A stretch of 64,000 nucleotides of DNA from Methylopila jiangsuensis (GCF_027922305.1 NZ_BSFK01000016.1:492565-556564); one strand, 5' to 3'; shown: positions 30,461 through 38,852, counted from the stretch's first letter. The notes: generated from the letters alone by a model not told the origin. A program made the numbers and translations.

Positions 30461-31222
30461 TCAGGCCAGCGCCACCTCCACCTGCCGGCGCTCCAGCGCG
30501 GCGGCGAGCGCGCCGCTGGGGGGCGCGTCTGTGACGAGCACGCCAAGCTCCCGCCATGTGGCGTAGCGGGCCGGGAACATCTGATCGAACTTGGAGCGGT
30601 CGGCGACCACCATGGTCGTGGCCGCGCGGGAGGCGATGGCGCCGTAGACGGCCGCCGGCTCCAGCAGCGCGTCGGTGGCGCCCTCCTCGGTCAGGCCGCT
30701 GGCGCCGACGATGGCGAGATCGGCGGAGAACTCGTTGAAGAAGCGCGTGGTCAGCGCGCCGACCGTGGCGCCTTCGCTGGCGAGATAGGCGCCCGGCGCC
30801 ATGATCACGGTGATGGTGGGGTTGATGGCGAGCACGGTCGCCACCGCGAAGGAGTGGGTCAGCACGGTCAGCCCCTTGTGCTCGGCGGCGATGCGGCGCG
30901 CCACATGGGTGGTGGTGGCGCCCGAGCCGATCATCAGCAGCGCGCCCGGCGTCACCCGCGCGGAGGCGGTGCGGGCGATGCGTTCGCGCTCGGCCACGAA
31001 CAGGCCGTGGCGCTGGCCGATCGCCGGCTCGGCGCCCGGGGCTCGCACCGCGCCGCCATAGGTGCGATTGATCAGCCGCCGCCGGGTCAGCTCGTCGAGA
31101 TCGCGGCGGATGGTTTCGGTGGAGACGCCCATCCGCTCCGCCAGATCGGCCACGCGAAGGCTGGGCTGTTCCGTGATCTGAGCGAGAATGTCGGCGTGGC
31201 GGGCGGACTTGGAGGATTTCAT
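30461..31222 (-). CDS. DeoR/GlpR-family transcriptional regulator
   Basis: A 253-residue repressor. N-terminal winged helix-turn-helix: ADLAERMGVSTETIRRDLDELTRRRLINRTYGGAV, split here as residues about 25-59. The C-terminal sugar-phosphate-sensing domain includes LMIGSGATTTHVARRI and FSADLAIVGASGL. The ATG at 31222 puts the HTH at the normal distance; the longer frame upstream is antisense to cbiZ. It is probably the local regulator of the kinase/phospho-lyase operon and would respond to a phosphorylated intermediate. Confidence 0.9.
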   Translation of the reverse strand: MKSSKSARHADILAQITEQPSLRVADLAERMGVSTETIRRDLDELTRRRLINRTYGGAVRAPGAEPAIGQRHGLFVAERERIARTASARVTPGALLMIGSGATTTHVARRIAAEHKGLTVLTHSFAVATVLAINPTITVIMAPGAYLASEGATVGALTTRFFNEFSADLAIVGASGLTEEGATDALLEPAAVYGAIASRAATTMVVADRSKFDQMFPARYATWRELGVLVTDAPPSGALAAALERRQVEVALA

Positions 31223-31295
31223 GCGGGCCGTTTCGATGGCGCGGCGGGAGAGCGCGGCGTGAGGGCAGGGCGTCACGATAGCACGGCGGCGCGCC

Positions 31296-32015
31296 GTGGC
31301 TGAGGCCGGGGCTCCGGTCTGCGACGACGCGGGCGAACTGTTCGCGCTGCGCTGCGCGCCGCCGTGGCTGACGCTCGACTTCCCCACGCCGCAGTCGTTC
31401 CTGAGCTGGGCGCCGGCGCGGCCCGGCTTCCAGACCGGAACCCGCGTGGCCTGGCTCGAGGTGCGCAACGCCGACCTGCCGCCGGAGGTCGATCCGCTGG
31501 CGCTGCTCGCCGCGCGGCTTCAGGCGGAGGGCCTGTCCGAGGCGGTGGCGATGATGACCTCGCGCGACATCGCCTGCTGGCGGCGCGCGGCCGTCCGGTT
31601 TGGAGCCGTGACGGCGGACTGCGTGGCGACGGTCGGGCTCGGCAACGCGGTCCATGTGGGTCGGGCGGCGGGGGGACGGGCGTCCGGCTACGGCACCATC
31701 AACCTGCTCGCCGCGGTCTCCGCGCCGCTGTCGCCCGCCGCCCGCATCGAGGCGCTGTCGATCGCCAGCGAAGCCCGCACCGCCGCGGTGATGGAGGCCG
31801 GCTGGCGGCTGCCCACGGGCCTCGCCACCGGCACCGGCACCGACTGCGTGGTGGTGGCGGCGCCGGATCGGCCCGAAGGGGAGGAGAGTTTCGCGGGTCT
31901 GCACACCGAGGTGGGGCAGGCGCTGGGCGCTGCGGTCCACGCCGCCGTGCTCAAGGGCGCCCGCGACTGGATCGCAGAGCGCGGCGACCGGGGCGTTCCG
32001 ACCACGCCGTGGTGA
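31296..32015 (+). CDS. cbiZ: Adenosylcobinamide amidohydrolase
   Basis: A 239-residue enzyme that removes the aminopropanol arm of adenosylcobinamide so that the corrinoid can re-enter cobalamin synthesis as cobyric acid. Recognisable blocks: AVAMMTSRDIACW, ATVGLGNAVHVG, TINLLAAVSAPLSPAA, and TGTGTDCVVVAAP. It starts at GTG 31296, 73 nt from the divergent DeoR gene. No other cobalamin genes and no cobalamin riboswitch were seen nearby. Confidence 0.88.
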   Translation: MAEAGAPVCDDAGELFALRCAPPWLTLDFPTPQSFLSWAPARPGFQTGTRVAWLEVRNADLPPEVDPLALLAARLQAEGLSEAVAMMTSRDIACWRRAAVRFGAVTADCVATVGLGNAVHVGRAAGGRASGYGTINLLAAVSAPLSPAARIEALSIASEARTAAVMEAGWRLPTGLATGTGTDCVVVAAPDRPEGEESFAGLHTEVGQALGAAVHAAVLKGARDWIAERGDRGVPTTPW

Positions 32016-32026
32016 GGTTCCGGCGC

Positions 32027-32124
32027 AAGCCGTCATGCCCGGCGCATGCCGGGCATGACGGCTTCGGAGGTCAAGCCGCTGCGAGGTTCAAGTCGTGGAT
32101 GCTCGAGACAAGCTCGGGCATGAC
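32027..32124. repeat. Dispersed intergenic repeat, copy B, with perfect 17-bp hairpin
   Basis: AAGCCGTCATGCCCGGC (32027-32043), GCAT, then its exact complement (32048-32064) form a 17-bp stem. The shared core follows at 32086-32124 (TTCAAGTCGTGGATG...CAAGCTCGGGCATGAC). It lies between the convergent 3' ends of cbiZ and glyS and may double as a terminator. Confidence 0.75.
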
Positions 32125-32137
32125 GTCTTGCCCGCGT

Positions 32138-34426
32138 TCAGCCCGCGATGCGGTCGAAGTCGGCGACGGCGCGGGTGGCGCGGCGCAGGCGGGCGAGCAG
32201 CGCCAGACGGTTGGCGCGTAAGCTCGGCTCCGGCGCGTTGACCATGATGCCGTCGAAGAAGGCGTCCACCTCCGGCCGCAGCTTCGCCAGCGCGGCGGTG
32301 GCGGCGGGGAAGTCTTCCGCCGCGAGCGCCGCGGCCGCCGCCGGCTCCGCCGCATCCAGTGCGGCGGACAGCGCGGCCTCGGCCGGTTCCGCGAACAGCG
32401 CCGGGTCGGGCGCGGCCTCGAAGGCGCCGGCGCCGTCCTTCTTCTCCTCGGCCTTCAGGATGTTGGCCGCGCGGCGATAGCCCGCCAGCAGGTTCTTCCC
32501 GTCGTCGGTGGCGAGCAGCGTCTCCAGCGCCTCCACCCGGCGCACGATCAGCACGAGGTCGTCGTTCTCCCCTTCACCTCTCCCCGCCGGGGAGAGGTCG
32601 GCCCGCAGGGCCGGGCGAGGGGGCTGAACGGCGTCCGGAGAGGGCTCAAGCCCCCTCACCCGCCCGGCTTCGCCGGTCGACCTCTCCCCGCCGGGGAGAG
32701 GTGAAACGGCGCTCGCTGCGAACACGGCGTCGACCAGATCGGGCCGCTTGCCCTGCTCGCGAAGCTGGACCTTCAGGCGATCCGCGAGGAAGGCGAGGAG
32801 GTCGGGCTGCACTGCGTCAGCGACAAGATCGAAGGCCTGTAAGGTTCTGTGATTGTTGTTGCGAGAAATGATAATCTCGTCAGGCTCTTGTGGATCAGCT
32901 AAGCCTTGAAGCGCGAAGCGTACAAGCTTGCCAAGCCCAACCCGCCGCCCGTTCTCCAGAATGATCCGCACCACGCCGAGCGCCGCCCGCCTCAGCGCGT
33001 AGGGGTCCTTGCTGCCGGTGGGCTTCTCGTCGATGGCCCAGAAGCCCACGAGCGTGTCGATCTTGTCGGCGAGCGCCACCGCGATCGAGACCGGGGCTAC
33101 GGGCAAGCGGTCGGACGGGCCCTGGGGCTTGTAGTGCTCCTCCAGCGCCGCGGCGATCTCCGGGTCGAGGCCTTCGGCCGTGGCGTAGTAGCGGCCCATC
33201 AGGCCCTGAAGCTCGGGGAACTCGCCCACCATCTCGGTGACGAGGTCGGCCTTGGCGAGGCGGGCGGCGGTCTCGGCCTTGGCCGGATCGGCGCCCACCA
33301 GCGGGGCGAGCTCCTTCGCCAGCCGGGCGATGCGCTCCACCCGCTCATACTGGGTGCCGAGCTTGGCGTGGAAGGTGATGGCCTTCAGCTTCTCCAGCCG
33401 GTCTTCGAGCCTGGTCTTCTTGTCGGTCTCCCAGAAGAAGCGGGCGTCGGAGAGCCGCGCCCGCACCACGCGCTCGTTGCCGTGGACGATGGCGGCGCCG
33501 CCGTCGGTCGCGTCCAGATTGGCCACCAGGATGAAGCGGTTGGTCAGCCGGCCCGTGGCCGGGTCCTTCAGCACGAAGCACTTCTGGTTGGCGCGGATGG
33601 TGGCGCGGATCACCTCGTCCGGCACCTCGAGGAACTCGGCCTCGAACTGGCCCATCAGCGTCACCGGCCATTCCACGAGGCCGGCCACCTCCTCCACCAG
33701 CGCCTCGTCCTCGACCAGCTCGAGGTTCTGGGCGTTGGCGAGGGTGCGGGCGTCGGCGCGGATGATGTCCCGGCGGCGTTCGGCGTCCAGCACCACATGG
33801 GCCTTTTCGAGGCTCGTCACGTAGTCGTCGAAGCGCTTGACGCGGATCTCGCCCGGCGCATGCACCCGGTGGCCGCGGGTGACGTCGCCGGAGGCGATCC
33901 CGTCCACCTCGAAGCGGATCACCTCGGGCTCGTCCTGCGGCGTTCCGAAGGTGGCGACGATGGCGTGCAGCGGCCGCACCCAGCGCAGGGAGCCTGCGCC
34001 CCAGCGCATGGACTTCGGCCATGGGAAGGCGCGGATGACGGCGGGCACGATCTCGGCGATCACCTCGGTGGTGGGGGCGCCGTGCCTGTGGATGCGGGCG
34101 ACGTAGAAATCGCCCTTGGGGTCGGACTGCACCGTGGCCTCGTCGATGGAGGCGAGGCCGGCGGCCTTCAGGAAGCCTTCGAGCGCCTTGGCCGGCGCGC
34201 CCACGCGCGGCCCCTTGCGCTCCTCGCGCCGGTCGGGCTGGCGGGCGGCGAGGCCGCCGACGGCCAGCGTCAGGCGGCGCGGGGTGACGAAGGCCTTGGC
34301 GCTCTCGTAGGTCAGGCCGCGCTCCACCAGCGCGTTGGTGACGAGCGCCTTCAGGTCGTCGGCGGCGCGCCCCTGCATCCGGGCCGGGATTTCTTCGGAG
34401 AACAGCTCGAGCAGAAGATCAGGCAT
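32138..34426 (-). CDS. glyS: Glycyl-tRNA synthetase beta subunit, with in-frame repeat insertion
   Basis: A 762-residue beta subunit of the tetrameric alpha2beta2 glycyl-tRNA synthetase; it binds tRNA-Gly and has a C-terminal anticodon-binding domain. [37 protein letters not shown] and NQKCFVLKD are typical. Alphaproteobacterial GlyS is commonly near 690-720 residues. The excess comes from a palindromic DNA element translated in frame (about 45 residues including [10 protein letters not shown] and SPLPGGERS) between the conserved [11 protein letters not shown] and [11 protein letters not shown]. Another patch at 32841-32910 is only 30/70 GC. glyQ is not adjacent. The frame is intact, so the gene is likely functional. 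Confidence 0.93.
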   Translation of the reverse strand: MPDLLLELFSEEIPARMQGRAADDLKALVTNALVERGLTYESAKAFVTPRRLTLAVGGLAARQPDRREERKGPRVGAPAKALEGFLKAAGLASIDEATVQSDPKGDFYVARIHRHGAPTTEVIAEIVPAVIRAFPWPKSMRWGAGSLRWVRPLHAIVATFGTPQDEPEVIRFEVDGIASGDVTRGHRVHAPGEIRVKRFDDYVTSLEKAHVVLDAERRRDIIRADARTLANAQNLELVEDEALVEEVAGLVEWPVTLMGQFEAEFLEVPDEVIRATIRANQKCFVLKDPATGRLTNRFILVANLDATDGGAAIVHGNERVVRARLSDARFFWETDKKTRLEDRLEKLKAITFHAKLGTQYERVERIARLAKELAPLVGADPAKAETAARLAKADLVTEMVGEFPELQGLMGRYYATAEGLDPEIAAALEEHYKPQGPSDRLPVAPVSIAVALADKIDTLVGFWAIDEKPTGSKDPYALRRAALGVVRIILENGRRVGLGKLVRFALQGLADPQEPDEIIISRNNNHRTLQAFDLVADAVQPDLLAFLADRLKVQLREQGKRPDLVDAVFAASAVSPLPGGERSTGEAGRVRGLEPSPDAVQPPRPALRADLSPAGRGEGENDDLVLIVRRVEALETLLATDDGKNLLAGYRRAANILKAEEKKDGAGAFEAAPDPALFAEPAEAALSAALDAAEPAAAAALAAEDFPAATAALAKLRPEVDAFFDGIMVNAPEPSLRANRLALLARLRRATRAVADFDRIAG
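32573..32705. repeat. Palindromic repeat element inside glyS
   Basis: A 133-bp near-palindrome. Both ends carry CACCTCTCCCCGCCGGGGAG-type hairpins; the outer arms begin TTCACC and end GGTGAA; the middle arms have CCGGGCGAGGGGGCT against AGCCCCCTCACCCGCCCGG. It can fold into a long cruciform with small hairpins at its base. Similar REP-like sequences are normally intergenic in Rhizobiales; here the element is read through as protein. Confidence 0.85.
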
Positions 34427-34557
34427 GAGGCGCCGCAGGTCTGTGCCGCGCCGGAAAGAGCGGCGCGGTCCGTGGGTTCGGAACGTCCGGCCGTCGATAG
34501 TCCAAAGCGCGCCCCGACGCCAGCGGGGGAGGCGCGGGGGCCGGGTCCCGGATGCGG

Positions 34558-34582
34558 AAACGCCCGCCGGTGAGGGCGGGCG
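34558..34582 (-). terminator. Terminator of the flagellin-control operon
   Basis: On the minus strand CGCCCGCC and GGCGGGCG (34575-34582 and 34561-34568) form an 8-bp stem with a six-base loop, followed by TTTCC. It lies 30 nt after the flaF stop. Confidence 0.6.
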
Positions 34583-34611
34583 CGGAACGTGGGGAAGGGG
34601 GCGTTGGGGCC

Positions 34612-34974
34612 TCAGCCGCCGCGCAGGCCTTCGGCCAGATTGCGGTTGATGCGGATCAGCGCCGTCATCTGCTCGGGCGCCGGGCGCAGCTCGATGGCGG
34701 CGCAGCGGTCCAGCACGAACATGGCGATCTTCTTGATGTTGGTCTTGGTGTCCGCGTCGAGCGGGTTTTCCTTGCGCAGCACCGAGCTCAGGAACACCGT
34801 CCAGAGCTTGCGGTTGAACAGCGCGGCCTCGCGGGCGGCGGAGCGGTCGAAGCTCTCGGCGGCCTGCACCGCGGCGAACCGGGCGGCCGCCCTCAACAGC
34901 AGCTGGGCCTCCCGCTCACGCGGGTTCGCCGTCTGTTGAGCCATCCTCGCGTAGGCGTGCGCTCCGCTCTGCAT
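34612..34974 (-). CDS. flaF: Flagellar biosynthesis regulator FlaF
   Basis: A 120-residue helical cytoplasmic protein. Blocks [20 protein letters not shown] and [23 protein letters not shown] match FlaF. In alphaproteobacteria FlaF promotes flagellin synthesis or secretion and acts opposite to FlbT. ATG 34974 is used; a TTG two codons earlier is possible. It overlaps flbT by 59 nt, so the two are translated together. Confidence 0.9.
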   Translation of the reverse strand: MQSGAHAYARMAQQTANPREREAQLLLRAAARFAAVQAAESFDRSAAREAALFNRKLWTVFLSSVLRKENPLDADTKTNIKKIAMFVLDRCAAIELRPAPEQMTALIRINRNLAEGLRGG

Positions 34975-35350
34975 GCTCAAAGATTCCCTTTTCGTGGGCC
35001 ACGAGATTACGCGCCTCTCGAAAAGCCTTGTAAAGCGCTCCCGTTAAAACGTGGTTATTGATCCTATCAATGATCGGAAGCATGCTTGGCGCCGCGGTTG
35101 CCGCGTCGCGGGTTAATTTGGTGTAAATTTTACTGACCTTGTCAATCGAGCCTGAAATATACATCATCTGCACCGCGTAATAGATGCGCTTCGCGGGCGT
35201 GTCGGCGTCCTTTTCCTGCAAGATATCGCGCTCGCGCAGGACCGGATCCGAACCGTCGATCAGAAGCTGCGTGCGCGTGGCGCCGTTGGTCACGACCGAG
35301 CGGCCGATGACGATCCGCTCTCCGGGCTTCAACTCCACCTTCAGCGTCAT
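34916..35350 (-). CDS. flbT: Flagellin translational repressor FlbT
   Basis: A 144-residue RNA-binding regulator that represses flagellin mRNA translation until the hook is complete. LKVELKPGERIVIGRSVVTNG and LIDGSDPVLRERDIL, AKRIYYAVQMMYI are diagnostic. The 3' half is less GC-rich than the surrounding genes. It lies 102 nt downstream of flagellin gene 1, in the same direction, next to its presumed target. Confidence 0.92.
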   Translation of the reverse strand: MTLKVELKPGERIVIGRSVVTNGATRTQLLIDGSDPVLRERDILQEKDADTPAKRIYYAVQMMYISGSIDKVSKIYTKLTRDAATAAPSMLPIIDRINNHVLTGALYKAFREARNLVAHEKGIFEHAERSARLREDGSTDGEPA

Positions 35351-35393
35351 GGCGCGTTCCTTGAGCGTGGGCTTGCGGCGTTCCTGAAACGAC

Positions 35394-35418
35394 GATGCGG
35401 CGCACCGGGCGCCGCATC
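35394..35418 (-). terminator. Hairpin after flagellin gene 1
   Basis: A perfect 10-bp stem GATGCGGCGC (35394-35403) with GCGCCGCATC (35409-35418) and a five-base loop. No T-run on the minus strand, so it may only attenuate transcription into flbT or protect the flagellin mRNA 3' end. Confidence 0.5.
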
Positions 35419-35452
35419 GGATATTTTGCGAGTGTCGCTCGGAAGCGTGACG

Positions 35453-36988
35453 TTACTGCAGAAGCTGCAGCACCGACTGCTCCTGCTGGGTCGAGATCGA
35501 CAGCGAGGAGACGATGAGCTGCTGGCGGGTCTGGAGGGTGGCGAGGTTCGCCGCCTCTTCGTTGGTGTCGGCTGCGGTCAGACCGTGGGCGCCGTCCTCC
35601 AGCGTGCCGACCATGTCCTTGGTGAAGGTCTCGCGGGTCTGCACGATCGCGAGCTGTGAGCCGAACTTCGCCGACTGGGACTCGATGGTGGCGAACGCGG
35701 TCTCCAGCTTGTCGATGATCTTCTCGATCGAGCTGGAATCGTAGAAGTCGTCCGCCGAGATGTCCGAAAGGCCGAGGCCTTCGGCGTCGAACTGCACCCC
35801 CTTCACCTCGAGCCGGGAGCTGCCGTCCTCGTTGAACACGATGTCGAGATCGTCGCCGTTGAGCAGGTTCGCGCCGTTGTAGGTCGAATCCTTGGCGATC
35901 TTGCCGATCTCGCTCAGGAAGTCGTTGAAGTCGTTGGCGTAGTTGGCGCGCTTCAGCGCGGCGTCCTGGTCCAGCACCGGGGCCGCGAAGCCGCCGGTGG
36001 CGAAGGCCGCGGTGGCGCCGATGGCCGAGCCGCTGGCCGCCTCCGGGATGGCGTTGGCGATGGCGTTGGTGGTGCGGAACACCAGCTTGGCGTCGCTGTC
36101 GCCCTCGTCGTCGATGGAGGCCTGGAGCTGGACCTCGTTCTTGGTCAGCCAGGAGTTCAGTTCGTCGATGGTGTCGACGTTGTTGGCGCCGGGGGACGAG
36201 GCGAAGGTGACCGTCTTCAGCGAGCCGTACTTGTCGGCGAAGGTGAGGGTGGTGTCCTTGAGCGCGCTGTCGACGCTGGATTTCACCGACGGGGTGCCGT
36301 TGGTGGAGCCGGCGCTGGTGGCGGTGGAGCCGTCGGCGATCAGGCCGAGCGAGTCGAGCAGGGTGGAGGAGCCGCCGATCGTCAGGTCGGCGCCGCTGGA
36401 CAGTTCGAACTCAAGCGTGCCGCCGTTGTCGACCACGTCGAGCCCGGTGATGTTCAGCGAGTCGATCGCGGTCTTGACCTGCGCCGCGGTGGCGTTGGCG
36501 GGGATGTTGACGGTGGCGCCGTTCACGGTCAGCGCGCCGCCGGAATGGGTCGCGTCCACGTCCTCGAGCCCGTCGAAGGTGGTGGGCGTCGCCGCGGTCA
36601 CGGCGTTGCTGGACAGGAGGTTGTCGCCCTGCAGGCCGTCCATCGCCACCGAGGTGAGGTTGGCTTTGGAGGACACCGCGAGCGGCGACTGCTGCGCCGA
36701 GCGCGCGGTGGCCTTCAGGGACTCCACGATGTCGGTGATCGCCTTGACGCCGTTGTCGGCGGCCTCCAGCGTCTTGACCGAGTTGGAGACGTTGGTCAGC
36801 AGCACGCCGAGGTCGGTGGCGCGGCGGTCGAGCGCCTGGGAGGTGAAGAAGTTGCCCGGGTTGTCGAGCGCCGAGTTGACCTTCTTGCCGGTCGAGAGGC
36901 GCTCTTCCGTGCGGTTGAGCAGTTCGGTGGTGGATTGCATGGTCCGCAGGTTGGACCGAACTGCGGAATTGAGCGTGATGTCGGCCAT
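35453..36988 (-). CDS. Flagellin 1
   Basis: A 511-residue filament protein, exported by the flagellar type III apparatus without a cleaved signal. The N-terminal D0/D1 (residues 1-150) starts ADITLNSAVRSNLRTMQST and includes TEERLSTGKKVNSALDNP; the C-terminal D1/D0 ends NLATLQTRQQLIVSSLSIS and LQLLQ. The middle domain is Thr/Ser/Ala/Gly/Asp-rich and holds a Flagellin_IN-like stretch (ALTVNGATVNIPANATAAQV). ATG 36988 is the conserved start. A CtrA-type box lies 55-85 nt upstream. Confidence 0.95.
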   Translation of the reverse strand: MADITLNSAVRSNLRTMQSTTELLNRTEERLSTGKKVNSALDNPGNFFTSQALDRRATDLGVLLTNVSNSVKTLEAADNGVKAITDIVESLKATARSAQQSPLAVSSKANLTSVAMDGLQGDNLLSSNAVTAATPTTFDGLEDVDATHSGGALTVNGATVNIPANATAAQVKTAIDSLNITGLDVVDNGGTLEFELSSGADLTIGGSSTLLDSLGLIADGSTATSAGSTNGTPSVKSSVDSALKDTTLTFADKYGSLKTVTFASSPGANNVDTIDELNSWLTKNEVQLQASIDDEGDSDAKLVFRTTNAIANAIPEAASGSAIGATAAFATGGFAAPVLDQDAALKRANYANDFNDFLSEIGKIAKDSTYNGANLLNGDDLDIVFNEDGSSRLEVKGVQFDAEGLGLSDISADDFYDSSSIEKIIDKLETAFATIESQSAKFGSQLAIVQTRETFTKDMVGTLEDGAHGLTAADTNEEAANLATLQTRQQLIVSSLSISTQQEQSVLQLLQ

Positions 36989-37042
36989 CTCGGCGGCTCC
37001 GTTGCGACGCGTCAGTTTCGATGCGTGCAAGCAACGTAGTCT

Positions 37043-37072
37043 GTTAACCTTAATCGGAAGTTAATGGTTAAC
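37043..37072 (-). promoter_or_regulatory. CtrA-type box in a 30-bp palindrome upstream of flagellin 1
   Basis: TTAA (37050-37053), seven bases, TTAA (37061-37064) is an exact match to the alphaproteobacterial CtrA consensus TTAA-N7-TTAA. It is enclosed by GTTAACC (37043-37049) and GGTTAAC (37066-37072), making a nearly perfect 30-bp dyad with two more TTAA half-sites. Confidence 0.65.
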
Positions 37073-37108
37073 GAAGCTTTGGGCTCTGTTTCATTTCGTT
37101 CAAACGAA

Positions 37109-37136
37109 AACGGCGGGAGCTTGCGCTCCCGCCGTT
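37109..37136 (-). terminator. Terminator of flagellin gene 2
   Basis: A perfect 12-bp stem (AACGGCGGGAGC with GCTCCCGCCGTT) and TTGC loop, 28 nt beyond the flagellin 2 stop. On the minus strand the stem ends in GTTTTCGTTTG, a T-rich tail. Strong terminator. Confidence 0.85.
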
Positions 37137-37164
37137 CCGGTGACGTCCGTCGCTTGCGCGTCGA

Positions 37165-38700
37165 TCAGCGGAGGAGCTGAAGGACGTTCTGCTCCTGGCT
37201 GGTCGAGATCGACAGCGAGGACACGATCAGCGACTGGCGCGTCTGCAGGGTCGCGAGGTTCGCGGCCTCTTCGTTGGTGTCGGCGCCGGTCAGGGCCAGC
37301 GAGCCGTCCTCGAGGGTGCCGACCATGTCCTTGGTGAAGGACTGGCGGGTCTCGACGACCGAGAGCTGCGAACCGAGGCGCGAGGACAGGCTGTCCAGCG
37401 AGCCGAGGGCGTCGTTCAGCTTGGAGACCACGTCCTCGATCTTGGAGCTGTCGGCGAAGTCCTCGAAGGAGATGTCGCTGAGGCCGAGCACGTCCATGAC
37501 GTCGACGCCGGAGACGTCGAGCTTGGAGGAGCCGTCCTCGTTGAACACCACCGAGAGGTCGTCGCCGGCGAGCAGGTTGACGCCGTTGTAGGAGGCGTCC
37601 TTGGCGAGTTCCGCGATCTGCTGGCGCAGGTCGTTGTAGTCGTTCATGTAGTCGGTGCGGCGGGACTTGCCGTCGCCCTCGAGCACGGCCGTCTTGGTGG
37701 CCGCGGCGGGAGTGGCGACGCCGAAGATCTCGCCGGCGGCCGGGGTGCCGTCCGTGCTGACGGCGGTGCCGCCGATGGCGAGGTCGGCCGAGCCGTACTC
37801 GTTGGTGGTCTCGATCGTCAGCTTGCCGTCGGACGAGATCGAAGCCTTGGCGTTGGAGCCCGCCAGAGCGTCGTTCAGGCCGGCGAGCGTGGAGATCTGG
37901 CCCGCGCCCGTGCCGAAGGTGATCGTGCTGGTCTCGCCGTCGCCGACCGTGACCGTCAGGGTCTTGCCGGTGAGGTCGTTCGTGGCCGGGGTGGCCGGCG
38001 TGCCGTTGGTGGACGTCACGGCGGTGTCGGTGCCGCCCGCGGCGCTGAGGCCGAGGTTGTCGGCGAGGGCCGCGGTGCTGGAGGTCAGCGTCAGGTCATC
38101 GCCGCTCGCCAGCGAGAAGCTGAGCGTGCCGGCGGTGTTGGTGACGGTCAGGCCCGTGATGCCGGCGGCGTCGATGGCGGTCTTCACCGCGTCGGCGTCG
38201 GAGTTGTCGGCGATGGTGACGTTGGTGCCGTTGATGGACAGCGTGCCGCCGGTGTAGGTGGCGGCGACCGCGCCGACGCCGGACAGCGTGGTGGCGGTGG
38301 CGGCGGAGCCGCCGGCGCCCGTGCCGAGCAGGTTCTCAGCGGTGGCGCCGGTCACGGCGGCGGAGGTGAAGCTGGCCTTCTCGGACACGGCCGAGGTGGA
38401 CTGCTGGGCGGAGCGGGCCACCGACTTCATCTGCGTCACCAGATCGCTGATGGCGGAGATTCCGTTGTCCGCGGCTTCGATCGTCTTCACCGAGTTCGAC
38501 ACGCTGTCGAGCAGGTTGGACAGATCGCTCGCGCGGCGGTCGAGGGACTGGGCGGTGAAGAAGCTCGACGGGTTGTCGAGAGCCGAGTTGACCTTCTTGC
38601 CCGTCGACAGGCGCTCTTCGGTGCGGCCCATGAGTTCCGTGGTGGACTGCAGGGTGCGCAGGTTGGAGCGGACGGCGGAGTTGAGGGTGATGTCGGACAT
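37165..38700 (-). CDS. Flagellin 2
   Basis: A 511-residue flagellin with the same termini as flagellin 1 (SDITLNSAVRSNLRTLQST at the start, LQLLR at the end) and a different central domain that is even richer in Thr, Ala and Gly, with a Flagellin_IN-like segment (LSINGTNVTIADNSDADAV) and low-complexity TNGTPATPATND. It has its own promoter region and terminator, so its expression can differ from flagellin 1. Probably a paralogue pair contributing to one filament. Confidence 0.95.
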   Translation of the reverse strand: MSDITLNSAVRSNLRTLQSTTELMGRTEERLSTGKKVNSALDNPSSFFTAQSLDRRASDLSNLLDSVSNSVKTIEAADNGISAISDLVTQMKSVARSAQQSTSAVSEKASFTSAAVTGATAENLLGTGAGGSAATATTLSGVGAVAATYTGGTLSINGTNVTIADNSDADAVKTAIDAAGITGLTVTNTAGTLSFSLASGDDLTLTSSTAALADNLGLSAAGGTDTAVTSTNGTPATPATNDLTGKTLTVTVGDGETSTITFGTGAGQISTLAGLNDALAGSNAKASISSDGKLTIETTNEYGSADLAIGGTAVSTDGTPAAGEIFGVATPAAATKTAVLEGDGKSRRTDYMNDYNDLRQQIAELAKDASYNGVNLLAGDDLSVVFNEDGSSKLDVSGVDVMDVLGLSDISFEDFADSSKIEDVVSKLNDALGSLDSLSSRLGSQLSVVETRQSFTKDMVGTLEDGSLALTGADTNEEAANLATLQTRQSLIVSSLSISTSQEQNVLQLLR

Positions 38701-38837
38701 TACGGAGGCTCCTGTTCTGGGAGGCTGTGCAAGCGCTTCGTCCTGAAGCGCGAGGCGACAGTCGGCCCCGCCGGCCTAAGCAGGAGTTAATGCCATCGGT
38801 GAAACCGGGCCCGATCCGGGCTTCCGCGCGCTTATGG

Positions 38838-38852
38838 TTAGCGCCGGCTTAA
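38838..38852 (-). promoter_or_regulatory. CtrA-like site upstream of flagellin 2
   Basis: On the minus strand TTAA-GCCGGCG-CTAA is one mismatch from TTAA-N7-TTAA, 138-152 nt upstream of the start. It is weaker than the flagellin 1 site and may equally serve another promoter in the gap. Confidence 0.4.

Noticed and set aside
31223-31295. Cobalamin riboswitch upstream of cbiZ
   Set aside because: The gap is only 73 nt, too short for the element, and no conserved B12-box-like sequence was seen.
30351-32036. 561-codon minus-strand frame through deoR and cbiZ
   Set aside because: Out-of-frame with the DeoR gene and antisense to cbiZ; no domains.
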